Source of the DNA: Symbiodinium natans
Taxonomy: Eukaryota > Sar > Dinophyceae > Suessiales > Symbiodiniaceae
Direction: 5' to 3'
DNA: 64,000 nucleotides
Assembly (NCBI GenBank): GCA_905221605.1
Contig: CAJNDS010002530.1
Location: 122,001-186,000, forward strand
Each line of letters opens with the position of its first letter. Within the stretch, counting starts at the first letter, position 1. Below are positions 27,030 to 39,853 of this stretch, piece by piece. Below the pieces are notes generated by a model. It saw nothing but the letters and a program-made list of their open reading frames with translations. It searched no databases and was not told the DNA's origin. The position numbers and the translations under genes are program-made.

Positions 27030-30000
27030 ATAGTCAACTCCAGACTACAGGACTGGAATGAGCAAGTGCCCCCTTCCGCTCCAAGGCACAGAAAGGAGCT
27101 GGTCAGAAGCAAATCGCAAAGCTTTGGGGTTCTGCTCCGCCGCAGCTTCCACAACCTCATCCCCAATTGGCCCCAAACGACTTACACCAGTTGCAGCTTT
27201 GCTGGAAGGCTTCCGCCAAGACGGCAGGCCTTGCGTGTGTCACGCAAGTCATCGGAAGCGAATTGGAGAGCATCGCCGTTCTGCTTGACAGCCTCTGAAG
27301 CTCTGAAGCTGGTCAGAAATGTGCATGCTCGTGTGTGCAACTCTTGAACACACTCTGCTTGGAAGGGCCTGCCCCTACACTTGAGACGGGCCTCTGTGGA
27401 ATCCTATGTGGAGTCGCACGGACACGTGGCCGGCATATGATTTTAGGCGCATCACTGTGTGCCAGTAGACTCCATGAAGTCCACATATATGTGCACGCTG
27501 CACGCTACACATAATATGTGCATCATGAATGCAGTAAATGATTAGTGCTGAAGGTCGCAAAACGCCACTTTTGGTCACCCGTCCGATCTAACCCCCCCCC
27601 CCCCTAGGGTAAAGGCCTCTAAGACGACTGACATGTCCGCCTTCAATCTCGGCGCGGCCTCCGTTGTCCGCTCGACAAGCCAATGATTGAATGCCCCCAA
27701 GGCTTTGCTTGAACAGAGGCCGACACGTAGCGCAGGGCGAGGCCATCCTTCCTCACGAGGCCGCAGGCACGATCATAGAGTGCCAATGCAATTACCGTCA
27801 TGCCGGCATAGACCCCAAACTGTGATCCCTTGACAATCTTCTTCAAAAGCATAACGTCCAGCAGAGACGTCGGAGCGCTCCTCGAACCTCCCGGGGGGGC
27901 CCGGGGGGCCTTTCACTTTCGAGCGACGGCAGAAGACCCAGGTGGGAGCACGATTCCGAGTTCGGAGTATGCACGGGATCTAGGCGAGAGCGCAGCTTGG
28001 CACCCGCAAGGCTACCAGCGTGCTATTTACGATGTTTGAGACGCCTCTTGACGTTTGCGTGTCCTGGAATGTGCCAAGCGCCTCGCAAGCGCGTCACGCG
28101 CATCCGGACCCACCAGCGGGTCATCGAGTTCGAGGTCCCATTTGGGCGCCCTCCTGTCTTGATCTCTACCCTCAACGTAAGAACCCCAAATAGCAAGAAC
28201 CGTCTGAGAACATGCTGTCATCTTCAATGCTTCGACATGCTTCGGCATGCTTCAACCGAGAGTCCGACTGCAGAATTTGAAGGACAAACTGACGATCGGC
28301 AGCTAGCCGACTGGCGAAGGCTAAAGCTCTGTCCCTTAGAATGCCGAAAGGGCACGTTGCTGGCAATGATCAGCAGACGTCAAAGATAATGATTCAGCTG
28401 AGTGTTGCGCGAACCAACAGGAGCTTGCAACGCCTTCCGCTGTCAGCACTTGCATGCTTCTATGACTTCTATGTGTCAAGCCTAAGTGCAGGTGCATGGG
28501 AGCCCAGAGGCCTGTTCGTTGTTCTGCAAGCGTGCGCTTGCAAGGGCCGGCTAGTGCTGATTTCTGCGATGAGCTTTGAAAGAAACGCCTTCGAGCAGTT
28601 AGCACGGGCCTTCCCTACTTCTGAGGGCGGCGCGAGGAGCTTTTCCTTTTATTTTGGGCCCCAAATCTGATGCAAACAGCTCCACCTTACTTGGTCACGT
28701 CACTCATGTGTTGAAGCACATTTTTTGTTTCTTGGAGGGATGGCGCCGTTAAACAACGTGGCGACATTGTCCCTCGGTGTATACTGAACAATACTGAAGA
28801 CTATAGACTTCTAAGAGTGTGGACTAGCGAATGTTCGAGGGCTGCACTGTTGCAATATGTTGCAATACTGCAGACCTTTCACTCACTCTCCCTCTGCTTC
28901 TCCCGACCGTCGGACAAACAAGGCATGGAAAGTGTGAACATGTCAGCGGACCAGAAGTACCATATCTGGATCATCACCGAACTCCTGCCCAGGGACGCCC
29001 TGACTTCGCAGCGTTAGCTGTGGAATGCAACGCTGTCCGCATATTGCCTCGGCAACAAAGCGCAGAGCTTCACCCCCTGCGTTTCGAACGGCGTACTGCG
29101 CGCAGCAGTGGTAGTGCAGCTAACTTCCCGTCACAAATCGAGTCACGGGCAATGCAGGCCAAGCGGGTCTTCCACAAGTTTGCGATCTGCCAGAAGATCC
29201 TTCATCCGAGAAGCAACTGGGCATTACATAGCAACTCACAGAAAGCCAAGTTTTTTGACACAACCAAGTCGGGCCTTCGAGGCAAACCTCAAAGCAGATC
29301 CGTCTACTCCTCGGGGATTCGGACAGTCTTGTAGGGTAGTCAAGAGTTATCCCTAATGTCCTGAACGGCTTTGAAAATCCAATCATGACTGCATGTGTCG
29401 GCTTACCGGATTTTGCCGAATGAGCAGCAACTTTATTTGATTCGTGTTCTATTGGTCGCCATGTCTTCTTTCGGCCCCTGATCTCGTTCCACTTAGAACG
29501 CCAGCAGTGTGGATGTCGTTCACGCATGGCCTAATGAAATGAAGGTTACGACTCACTGATGAAGAAGGGAAAACCGCTTGCTTGAAAACCATATCGTTCG
29601 GACCCTATTTCAAGTCGCTACAAGGGATCTCATCCTTGTTGCGGCCCTCAAATGGCAGCAAATGACTTGACAGCATGTCCACTCACCTTGCGCAAGAGCG
29701 TGCTCCAAGTAGACACCATGGGCTACTTATGTGCCTTGACAACGATTTTCAAAAAGACAAGACAGACAAGAACCACTCTCATGCCACCCGTACATTATCG
29801 TAGACTCGTGCTCTGAGAAAAACAGGACTGGGCCAAGGGCTGACTGCCTGCTGCAAGATGATGGGGTCATGCCGCATATCATTTGAAAGGCACCTCATGC
29901 TCGCGAATCACAAGCGCACAACCGCACCACTAAGGTTTACTGTAGGTTGTGGGCCTGGGCTTCTGACTTAGCGGTGTACGGTGCAATTATGGCCAAGATC

Positions 30001-31570
30001 CAAAGCCGACTCCCTACGTTGCTCAGCATGTGGGGTGGAGGGCTTGGAATTCAGGGCTTCGGACATGTGTCTCCTTTGCGTAGGTTTCCTTGGGGTTGTA
30101 TGGAGCCCGATACCAATTCCCACGTAATACTAAGGTTTCGCTAAGCGTAAGACCGCAAGACCCGACAAGAGTTACCTACAACAGCTGGATGGATAGACTG
30201 AATGCAAAAAGCACGAAGCAGGGTCTGGATTGCCAGACTGAAGCAGTCCGGGGAAGAGTCAGCACAAGTGTCAATAATGATAATAGTGCGGCAACTTCGG
30301 AAAACTGCAGGGAAGGAACACAAAAAGACACAGAAACAGAAGCCGCCTCACAATGCAACCTTGCTGCAGACTTTACCAACCCAACAACTGAAGTACTTGA
30401 AGTGAATCACTTTGAGGTCGCGACTCAAAGGCTAGAGCGCTCTGACGCAAGGCAGCCTGAAAAACTGATATTCATTCAGCCTATCAATGCAATTTCAGCG
30501 CTTCTGTCCATCATGCCACGAGCTCAGCAACAAGCGATGGCAACTTCTTCGTCCCGTCGAACTTCTTGTCCAAGAAATTCTAGGGCCTTTTCGAGTCGCC
30601 ATAGGCCATAGGCTTGCTCGCTGTGACGTCAGATATCTGAAGATAAGATCCCGGCCCACCAGCAAGACTGCACTACTGGCAGGGTCACTACCGGATCATT
30701 CCGGATGTCCTCCGAGGCATACTGCACTGCCTCCAGAACATTCCAGAGCCGAGGTTTGGGGCGAAGTGTCAGGCTTTGTGTTCTCTCACAATTTCGACCC
30801 ACTGTGGCTCGACGCTTCATGAAACGCGCGGGTGCCTTCCAGCACTGTCGGGCAGCAATTTCCACGCAAGAAGGGTCGCCTTTGACCTTGGACGACAAGC
30901 AACACCGACTGGAACAAGCAGACCAGGATCAGGCCCCTTGCCCCGAAGACTCGGAACCCTAAATAAGGACGCCTGGAACCCTTCCTGGAACCCTGGAACC
31001 CTGTGGCGGCCTCCCTTTGTTTCTACAGGGCTCGGCAGGCCCAAACGCTCGTGGCACATTTGTATTGATGTCTTCCTCCAGCTCGTCTTCTCGCCAGTTT
31101 TCTAGGAGATCCCCTTTGGATCCATTTGTCCGTAGGCCCGTAGCAACAAGCAAGCCATTAGGGCCAGGAATCATCGCAGCTGGGTGGTTCCGCGACCCCC
31201 GCAGGACCTTTCTGGGACCCTCTCGCAGCACCCCAGGACTCCTGAACACTCACTGTGACGTTCTGGGTCACCTTCTGGACCCTGAGTAGTTTAACCTTCA
31301 CCTAGCATCAAACTGAGCGACCGCAGGCTTAGCCGGCTATTGAGGTGGCACGTGCAATCGTTCAGTGATATTCCAGGACACAAGCTAATGTTGGGAAAAC
31401 CGCTGTGCTTAGGTTCACAGTCTGTACCAGTACAAGCACGTCAAGCAGTCAAGCCATGTCTAAGGATCTGACAGCATCTGGGGCATCCATCAGGCACTTC
31501 CAATTGGAAGCCAGCAAAGCCTTTCCATTCCGGCGAGAATCTGTTCGAAGAGATTGAATACGGTCTCAAG
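27030..31570. other. No supported gene
   Basis: Short frames on both strands. A minus frame at 27852-27643 has a hydrophobic segment (FGVYAGMTVIALALYDRACG) next to a 14-C tract (27591-27604). A plus frame at about 28090-28180 ends at a GTAAGA word. None could be tied to a family. Confidence 0.5.
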
Positions 31571-32039
31571 TCGCACTAACTTGCACCTCCCAGTGCTCGC
31601 GATCCGGCAATGGACTCTTCCTTAGGGTGGGCTGTGCCATTCTCAACATGACTGTTTGTACTTCGCAGCTGTTGTCCAAGTGTCTCGAGTGGTCGTGCCT
31701 TGCGAGCCTTGCTCCTTTGAATGACTTTGGCCTCAGTGCACTCGGTGCGAAAACTGCATGACATTGCGTGAAATTGCATCGTAGCTTGCTCCTTACTAAC
31801 TTACAGCAGCTTGAGGTATTGCTTGAGGCAATGCTTGAGTTGACTTGACTTGAGAGTCAGGCCTCGGCCTCCTGCCAAGCACATGTGATGATCCAGGCTC
31901 TCTTGCTAAAGTACTTTCACTCGACCCTGTCCTGCCACTTCTTTCTAGCATTGAAGAGCGAAGGCATGGCTTGTGGTGGATCATCGCTTGTAGAATTGTG
32001 GAAATGCTTTGAGTGCTTTGGGTGCTTTGAGCGCTTGGA

Positions 32040-32174
32040 GTGCTTGAAGCATTGAAACACTCTTGGAACAATCTGCCTTGCGACCAGTTCAACCCAGTCG
32101 TCGTGCACATTGAAAGCATTCTTCGAAGCATGTACAGTGGAGTGCTGTAGGTCAATGGCAATCTGCTGGACTGT
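32040..32174 (-). CDS. Unidentified exon
   Basis: The minus frame reads QIAIDLQHSTVHASKNAFNV, then HDDWVELVARQIVPRVFQCF, after acceptor TGTCGCAACAG. The stretch is continuous and protein-like. Downstream it runs into a Lys/His/Ser tract made by a tandem GAGTGCTTT-type 10-mer (32004-32055), where the exon probably ends. A further open piece with a basic helix (VIQRSKARKARPLETLGQQL) is at about 31720-31630. Probably part of the same gene as the membrane segment at 32.8 kb. Confidence 0.45.
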
Positions 32175-32503
32175 TGCGACAGGAAGCAGGAAGGTGGCCC
32201 AGAGACTTGAGCAGAAAGCGCAGCTGCAAGCCCACGATCATTGAGTTATGGCATCTGACTCTCTGCTCAGCAGACTGCTGAAGTGAGTCCTGCCAGAAGT
32301 TCTCACCGCCCTTCTTGAATTCGAACTTCTTGAGCGGCCCATCGGCAACGATGAGCTCCTCTGGAGTGCCAGGACATGCCTATGCCACCTATGCCCACAT
32401 CCATCATTTCAGATGCGCCTCTGCCCGCGCAGCATCCATCGGAATCCGATTCGCACAGTGGCAGCTACAGCAGATGAAAATTCGCCCATGAGCGCTAACG
32501 TAC

Positions 32504-32564
32504 CTGAGCAGTCCGGCAACACCAGCTTCCTCTACCATCATGACCCTACCCATCTCCACATTCA
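32504..32564 (-). CDS. Unidentified exon, likely same gene as the 32.8-kb exon
   Basis: A 61-nt exon-like block between acceptor AGCACTGCAG and a strong GTACGT donor reads NVEMGRVMMVEEAGVAGLL. Both edges look like real splice sites and composition is protein-like. The family is not recognised. The order and strand suggest it continues the membrane-protein gene. Confidence 0.45.
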
Positions 32565-32758
32565 CTGCAGTGCTGAGTCTGGGGCTGTGCTGTGCGGCAG
32601 GAGCCACACTCAACAATTCTCATGCCCTGCATGAGGACTGCTTAATCTGCGTTTTAGAAGCGATACGTACTGAAGTCAACCATGACGGCCATGACGGGTT
32701 GAACAAATCCGAAGATCGCGTATCTGCCCCCACAAAACAACTGCCTCGGGGGCATGCC

Positions 32759-32938
32759 TCACCACGGTGAGGTGCTGCGTCTGACGAGGGCTGGAGATGG
32801 CTTCCGCGTGCCAAGAATATCCAAGAATTCCAAGAAAACGCCGCGACATGTCAGGACGGCCTGTTTTAAGATTCGGTACGACCGGAAGAGTCCCACCAGC
32901 AGCACCACAATCAGGATAATCGCCAGGGCCCAGTGCAG
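32759..32938 (-). CDS. Exon with a transmembrane segment
   Basis: After acceptor TACGTTTGTCAG the frame reads LHWALAIILIVVLLVGLFRS, one clear transmembrane helix followed by basic residues (positive-inside pattern, C-terminus probably cytosolic). It continues YRILKQAVLTCRGVFLEFLD and runs to a TGA at 32759-32761, 60 codons. A GC donor at ILG|GCACGC could instead splice to the next exon at 32564. Upstream on the same strand (about 33080-32950) the frame KQADAKPGTVDPPETESNAS is open and may be the preceding exon. No family recognised. Confidence 0.5.
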   Translation of the reverse strand: MHWALAIILIVVLLVGLFRSYRILKQAVLTCRGVFLEFLDILGTRKPSPALVRRSTSPW

Positions 32939-33383
32939 CTGACAAACGTACTGCGTTCGTCAGAAACAGCTGGCTGATCAGCATTCGGCTTGCATTGCTT
33001 TCGGTTTCTGGGGGGTCGACCGTGCCAGGTTTCGCGTCAGCCTGCTTCATTTTGTTGAGGATGAGCTGCTTGAAAAACACACTGAGAACTCAGACTCAGA
33101 TGAACCCTGCATTCCCACACGCCTGCTGGACGATTGGCCCGAGGCCACCTCAAGTATGCAACTCGACCAGACGCTCTGAAAGACTTCCCGAACCAAAGTG
33201 ATTAACTGCCTCTGTGTGCGTGCTGGCAACCTGATTTACAAAGGGGCACTTGGTTCTTTAGCTCCTTGTTCTTGTACTTCTTTCTTCCTTTTCGCTCTGG
33301 GTCTACTTGTTCTCAACCAACTTCCAAAGTCCCAAGTTCAGGGGCCCAAGTCCTGCTCTTGCAGGGTAGTGCCGGGTAGCGCC

Positions 33384-33411
33384 CTGGGGGGGGGGGGGGG
33401 GGGGGGGCGGA
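33384..33411. repeat. Poly-G tract
   Basis: About 22 consecutive G after GTAGCGCCCT; potential G-quadruplex. Confidence 0.95.
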
Positions 33412-36400
33412 AACATGGGTGAGGGACCTACTTGACGTTTAACGTTTTTCTCTTCCATGTCTCAGTCTTCGAGCTGCGTCCCAAATCCTCAAGCTGACGG
33501 CCAGCTGAAGCTTTGAGCTTCTTAGCATGTGCCAGACCGTGTGGTATACCTCATACTTTCATCTAGTTTGACGCATCGAAAGCTCTGGCCGGAGCTTTTA
33601 TGGTGACAAACATGGGCTTAGATCAGTCGTCCACGCCGGGGCTGTCTGATCGCCACAAGTCACTAAGAACATCATGTACAACGATTGCTGATGTGATTGG
33701 CCCATGACCTTTGACCGTTGAACTTTCAGTACGACGATGACATATGGACACGCTGTTTGGTTTGCGCAGGCCCAGTACAAGAACAAGTCTCCTGGGCATG
33801 TTCAGCATCCCCCTTTTTCGATTATGGCGTGGCGGAGCTGCTCTTATCGAAGTCTTATGATCTATGATGACTGTTGCTGTTGTTGAAAAGCTACCCGTCT
33901 CTTCTCAAGAAGACGCTGCGCCTTCGGACTTAGTTAGAGCTTCCGATGCGTTCCGTCCGTCTTCCGTCTTGGTGCCTTTCAGATTCCTTTCAGATTTCTT
34001 CAAAGAGCGTGCGCAGTGGAAGATGGTGAAAAAAGTGGAAGATGGTGAAAGAACAACACCGACTCTCCAGGGCGTGGGTAAGGCAGTAATGCTCATTGCA
34101 AGAGTAAGGTCAGTGCCATTGCCAGTCTGTCCCAGAGCTGGAACCGGCAAAAGCACCTTCAGCTTAGAATCTTAGGCCCATGTTTTGGCATTGTGTTCTG
34201 GGAACAGCTCCGCTCGTGCCTGCAGAGCACATACAAACAATGGGGTTGCGGTGAGCTTGACGTCCACCGCATGGCCTGACGAATTATGATACTCATGTTT
34301 CCTCCAACTCAGACAACTGCCTGCTGCCTTGCAGTTCCGGAAATCCACATGACGGCATCCTGACTGCATCATGACTCCTGTACTCCCTTCTCGAGCCTGC
34401 GCCCATAGCTACTCAGACATCCTTCCTGGAAGAAGATTCACGAAAAATCTGGAAACAAGAGATAACAAGAGCATCTCAAACGCACAGGAAGAGGTCCTCC
34501 ACTGGGCGGGAGAACAGCTACCATTCAGAAGGCCAGAGCCGATGTCGAAAAGGCAGTGGAAAGGTGTAATAAAGTGTAATGTTACTAATGGCAGCGGGCT
34601 GGCTTCGGTCTGTTGGTGTGGGTGAGGATCTTAACAGTGCTGGCTCAGCACTCGGCACTCGGCGCTTCGTAGATACTGTAGTAAAAACTTAGACCGAAGG
34701 CCTGGAGCCACAGGATTCGCACGGGACCAGTCCGCACTCATGTCATTCGGATCACACAAGAATGCAGGACGTTGTTATGCATTCCGCTTTCGACGCGATG
34801 CCAGACACAGTTGCATTACTCGTAAACTCGTATGTACGCATCTCTGTCAGGCAGCTGCCCGAGCCACGAGCCTCACCAAGCAAAGACTTTAGGTGTCATG
34901 GTGCAGGCGCAGGCTGCTGGCTGCATGCGCAGGCTGCAGGCGGCTTGAACAACAAAGGTGCAACCGAGATGCATATCACATTGTGACATCAGATCTTGGG
35001 CGGAGGGATCTCGGATGAGGCATCTTCACTGTCACTCATAAATGAAGCACCGGCTGAACCCATCTCTGGGGAAACAGCTTAGCTCCACAGGCCAGGATTT
35101 CAAGACCGCTGCCTTTCGCACGTGGAACTGAACATGAGCGCAGGGACCGAGGAAGAGTCAACCTGGCATACTGCCATGACGAGTGGCCCCAGATGCCATG
35201 ATCAGATCATCCATCGTCAAGGCCTACTCAGATTCTGGGACTTGCCGACGTCACGATGCACTACGGTCTCGATGCGCGTGTCGGGCCTGCTCCTCCATTG
35301 CATGGCCCAGAGGCCTATAGCGAAGCAGCTCTGCATACGCCCTGAGCCTGCCAGACCATGAATATGCTCTTGCTCGTGACGGCCAAAAACTGCTAGCCAG
35401 GACGCAGTCTGAAGATGTAGCACTGCTCTTCCTTATCTTCTTGGGCATGTCAAGTTGCGAAGGTCAAGCTTCAATGCCCCTCAAGTGATTCAGGAAAGCT
35501 CCTCCGCCTGAAGCTGCATCACCTGTACATTGGAATCTGCATTAACTCAGATGATGCTTCATGTCCGTAGGAGTGTGAGGTTCAATGTAGCATGTTGCTG
35601 CATGCTGGCAAGCGTGCCTTGGCGTTCTTGCAAGTTGGTCGGAAAGCATGACAAAGAGAGCTCGGCAACGGAATATCCCAGAAGTCCTTTTGCTCGCCTC
35701 AGTAGAGCTGCACCCAGTTTCGTGACAAAGCATGCCACATGTTAAGCTGAGCTGCTGCAGAAGCTGAACAGAGGTGGCGGCACGTCCTGACGTGTCAAGA
35801 CTCGTGCATATGCTTCGCGCGTGGCTTGCCTTGAGGCTTTGCCTCGCGACGTCCGTACGGAGGACTCCAAAGCGTCGACATCCTTCGTGATACAGCTTCG
35901 TTGCGCAAGCTGACCGCCACCTCGAGCCTGAAAGCAAGAGCTCTCGACTAAGCTATCTAAGCTCGACAGCTATAATCACGTGTCCACAGCCACGTAAACA
36001 TACCCTCAAAACCTCACGGGGACTCCTAAACTTACTCCTTTTCCACGGCACCTGGGCATGCCCTCCAGCAGCATGGGTCCCACTGCAGCAATGATCGCAG
36101 CTGCGATGCAGTCGACCAGATCCGACTGCTCGGATGCCTCTTTTGATTATCAGCTTCGAAAAGGATGCTCTGAGCAAAGATGGCTGGAGAAGAATCAAGG
36201 CTGGAAGAAAAGGCCGGATGCTGGAAGCCTCTGCGGTGGCCAGGAGTCGAAGTTCTGCACCGTCGTGCTTTTCAACTAATCGGAAGACCACCGCTTGTTG
36301 GGCACCGTCCTCTCAGCACATCTGGTCTGCACACGGGCAAGGTCGGAGGAGGCTCCAAATCGCCACAGCATCCAGGCAGGCTGTCCTTGTCTGCGATGCG

Positions 36401-36663
36401 AACTGCGCGCAAGGTGTCCTCCTGTGAGATGCCTTTCTGCCACGGCAACAAAGCATTTCCCAGGGCTGCGAAGCTGTTGCACCTCCATGACCTGACTCAG
36501 AATCTTGACGAAGCTTGTAAAGTTGAAGAATGCATGCTTCCGGGGATGTTCTACTGCACTTGAGCATCTGCAAGCCAGGAAAACTACGGAGTCAGAGCAT
36601 CCTCGCTGCAACTTTGAGCTCCGGCCTGAAGCAGAAACACACTTCACCGGAGCGTCACGTTTT

Positions 36664-36806
36664 GGCACACACGCGAGCACACGCACACGCGAGTATACGC
36701 ACTAGCACAAACACACACACACACACACACACACGAGCACATGCACGAGCACATGCACGAGCACATGCACGAGCACATGCACAAGCTCCTGCACAAGCAC
36801 ACGAAC
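36664..36806. repeat. CA repeat and GAGCACATGCAC minisatellite
   Basis: A CA run (about 36711-36733) passes into four copies of the 12-mer GAGCACATGCAC and diverged copies, then a C-rich stretch (36810-36833). Confidence 0.93.
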
Positions 36807-37935
36807 ACCCTTCCCCCCCACCCTCCCCCCCCTTAAGACAAACTCTGACAGGCTTGTAATATCAGGGGACAGGTTCTTTTATCGTCTGTCCGAAAAAGCT
36901 TGGTTAGGGTTTAGAAGTTCAGGGCTGCTTAGGGGCGAGGGCTTGAGGTTGTGAAGGTTCTGGGGACTTGAAGCATTTTGGGTTTAAGGCTTAGTATGGG
37001 CGAAGACAAAGGTTGATGTAAAGCCTGTAAAGTTTAAATTGAAGCCTGCTAACTACGCACCAAAGGTTGATAATTATTGAATTTCCGTCATCACCGAGCG
37101 CCAGAGCCTCTTGCATCTGAGAAGTGAAGTCGTCTGACGCCATCATGTGGCGCGTGTAATCCACCCTTGACGCGTTGGCCTTGCACACAGAAAGATGCGT
37201 CAAGATGCGGAAACCGCACGAACTGGATCGATAAAGCATAGCAGATCCACTTCGAACGCCATGGCCTCCAGGCTGTTCTCATCCCTCAGGTCCTCAAATC
37301 AACAATGAAGCAGGGCTCTGTTCGGCCTGTCCGGAGCTCAGGCTAGGTCAATGTACAGGGCCCCGGAATCGATCAGGAAGGCCTGCAAGTTTAGGAATCT
37401 CACAACAAGGCACGTACTGAGCAGTATAACAACGGCTTCGGACCTGGTATGAACTGGCAACATCGTCCAGCATGTCCAATAGCGGATGTTCCGTTGTCAA
37501 CACTCTGGCCAAACCTGCGCAAGAGAACCGGCCAAGGAATCTTGAGTTTTTGTGCAGTGCAGTTTGCTGCGAATTCGCCTTCGTTCTGTGCAGCTTGGGG
37601 CACTGCTTTGCTAAATCTGCGTGTTGAGACCGTGGCTAATATTTCGCACGTTCGCTTCAGCCAGGCCCAAGAGGTCCTGTCACAAACCAATCAAGCCACT
37701 CGATGTGCCCTGGATGCACCACTGACAACAAAGCAAGAAAAACCGCTGAGCAAACAGCAAACAGCAATGCTAGCAACTCTACTCCAGTGCATACCGTCAC
37801 TACCCGCGCAAATGGTACGTGTCGCAGTTTCGCAGCGATAAGGAACTAAGTAGAACATGCCACAGGAATGCTGCGTAGAAATTATGAAGGTTTCGAGGAC
37901 TGCAGGAAACTTGCAGGCCAAAAATGTTGACATTT

Positions 37936-38091
37936 GTTCTTCTTTTTCTTCTTCTTCTTCTTCTTCTTCTTCTTCTTCTTCTTCTTCTTCTTCTTCTTCT
38001 TCTTCTTCTTCTTCTTCTTCTTCTTCTTCTTCTTCTTCCCCTCCTCCTTCTTCTCCTTCTTCTCCTTCTTCTCCTTCTTCTTCTTCTTCCT
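37936..38091. repeat. CTT trinucleotide repeat
   Basis: About 33 uninterrupted CTT units (to about 38037) followed by CCT/CTT variants. Minus-strand translation gives poly-Glu or poly-Lys, plus-strand poly-Ser, Leu or Phe; no gene is called. Confidence 0.95.
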
Positions 38092-38557
38092 CAAGATTGC
38101 GCCTGTGCACGGTGCGCCAGAAATTGTCCTCACACCCACTGGTGGCTCTGAGAGGCCGTGCCAGTATATGCTTGTGAGCCGGAAAGAGTATGTACAAGCA
38201 AAACAGGTAAGATTACAAAGCAGCGGAGAGAGTCGTCGGAGGGCAACGCCACAAACCCTGCCCACGCACTGTGCTCTGCAATGGCCGCGCCAAGAAACCC
38301 GGGTCAGCTCTCGTCTGGTGCCAACTTTCCCCGATTGATGCACACCTGCTTCGGGCGATGCAACTGCCAGAGAAGCATCCTCCGGGAAGGCCTCCCCCGC
38401 CCCCGAGCAACCTTGATCATCCTTGGTCAACCATGAGCCTAGCCTAGCGCTGGCTCAACCAAACGAAACATCTATGAGCATAGGATGTGCAGTAGCAGCG
38501 AACCCATACCGGACGCACTGTGCAGGATGCTTCTGGCATGCCGAAATACGAAGGTAC

Positions 38558-39853
38558 ATTGCCCAGCCTCACGACAGAGATTTTCAAAGGTTTCGATTGG
38601 GCGGTCCTCAGTCTCCTCGTCAAAAACTGGAAAGCGAGCCTCGATGCAAATGCGGTGTAACGCGGAAACCTTGCCAGATGTCAACTGCATTTAAGCCTGC
38701 GCGAGCTCGCGGCCCAGGCACTTGACAAGTATGCTGCTGCAACTGAAAGTGGACAGCCTGACCAGCGAAGGTCGCAAAATAGGTTTCCACCACAATGACA
38801 CATGAATCTGAATGAGCCCCTTGCAGAACTCTTGACTAGTCGGTGCCGCAGCCAAAGATGTAAATTAAGTTGCCGACGGTAGCTTGGTGAACTCAGGACA
38901 AATGTAGCACTGGTCGCGAGCAGGGCCTGCGACGCTGTGGCAGCGTTCTGTAGGTCACTGTGCTCTTAGCGAAAGTTTTACCACCCTGCTGCACTGTAAA
39001 CGAAACACAGTAAACAGCTTGGTGAATGGCCTCGTCCTGAATTTTCCGATGGCGCACATGATTCATCAGAGAGGCGGCGAACCCATCCTCATCCTGCAGA
39101 AGTCATGATGGAGCGTTTGTTTAATCGAAGAGCCCGACAGTCCTCGTTACATCCTGATAGCGGCAATGCTGCTGCATGCACCTCCATGACCCCTTCAAGT
39201 ACTGTTCCGGCCGAGCACAATTCAGTAAGCAGCCTGCGCTTGCTTCTGGAGAAGACGAAGCAGGCGAAATACTGGCCAGCCACTCCGGGCCTCCGTCATA
39301 AATTGCTGCAGGTGCGATGCAATGAACTATGACCAGACATGAGTACAAGCACTAGCTCTTGGGGCATCACCACTGCCGGCCAGCCAACTAACATCTTCCC
39401 GTTGAAGTCCAAGAGGCCACCTTCCTTCAATCGCAAGCTCGTTTCAACGAATAAAAATTCATTCAAACAGGTTTCAGGAGGAAAGTAGTAGTTGGCCGAA
39501 AGTCTCTCCAAACGTCGTATGCATCCGCGAGGCCTTACTTTTGCAGGACCAATGGCGAAAAATGTTTTCGACGAGGACTAGGGCAGCTCAGTCTGCAGCC
39601 ACTTTGCTGGCTTAACAGAAGTAGCAGGTCCAAGGACACGCGACCGGGAATGCAGTCACTGCCGTTGAAGGGCTGGCCATCTGCGTAGAGGGCTGCCCTG
39701 CCCGAATCTGCCAGAACATGCATGCAGCTTTCATGCTTCCTATGATTCCTAAACTTGAAAGCTCACTGCCTCTGAGCAAATGATGCCGCTGTTCTGTCCA
39801 GCTCCGCTCCTAGGGTCTGCGTCCCAGCCTCGGTACAATCGTTGATATTTAAG
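38558..39853 (-). CDS. Unidentified multi-exon gene
   Basis: Several exon-like pieces follow each other on the minus strand. (1) About 39853-39771 contains TEAGTQTLGAELDRTAASF and ends at a GTGAGC donor. (2) About 39723-39539 contains ADGQPFNGSDCIPGRVSLD and ends at GTAAGG. (3) About 39500-39345 contains NYYFPPETCLNEFLFVETS and MLVGWPAVVMPQELV. (4) 39305-39234 has acceptor ACCTGCAG, reads FMTEARSGWPVFRLLRLLQK, and ends at a GCTGCT donor. (5) 38626-38558 has acceptor CGCTTTCCAG, reads FDEETEDRPIETFENLCREA, and ends at GTACCT. Pieces 4 and 5 have exact splice-like edges; the others have uncertain 5' edges, and the 2-3 junction leaves too short a gap for a normal intron. No family recognised. 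It lies downstream of PP2C on the same strand. Confidence 0.5.

Larger units (their letters stand above)
33230..38550. other. No firmly supported gene; repeats and open stretches
   Basis: Plus-strand 33.7-34.15 kb is open and T-ending in codon use (EKLPVSSQEDAAPSDLVRAS), after pyrimidine-rich acceptor-like words at 33466 and 33728. A minus stretch at about 37200-37090 (SRVDYTRHMMASDDFTSQMQ) is protein-like, but a second minus frame there is open too. The block also holds the CA, CTT and poly-G repeats. Confidence 0.45.

Noticed and set aside
37691-38430. Poly-Glu and poly-Lys minus frames over the CTT repeat
   Set aside because: Created by the trinucleotide repeat; open in all three frames.
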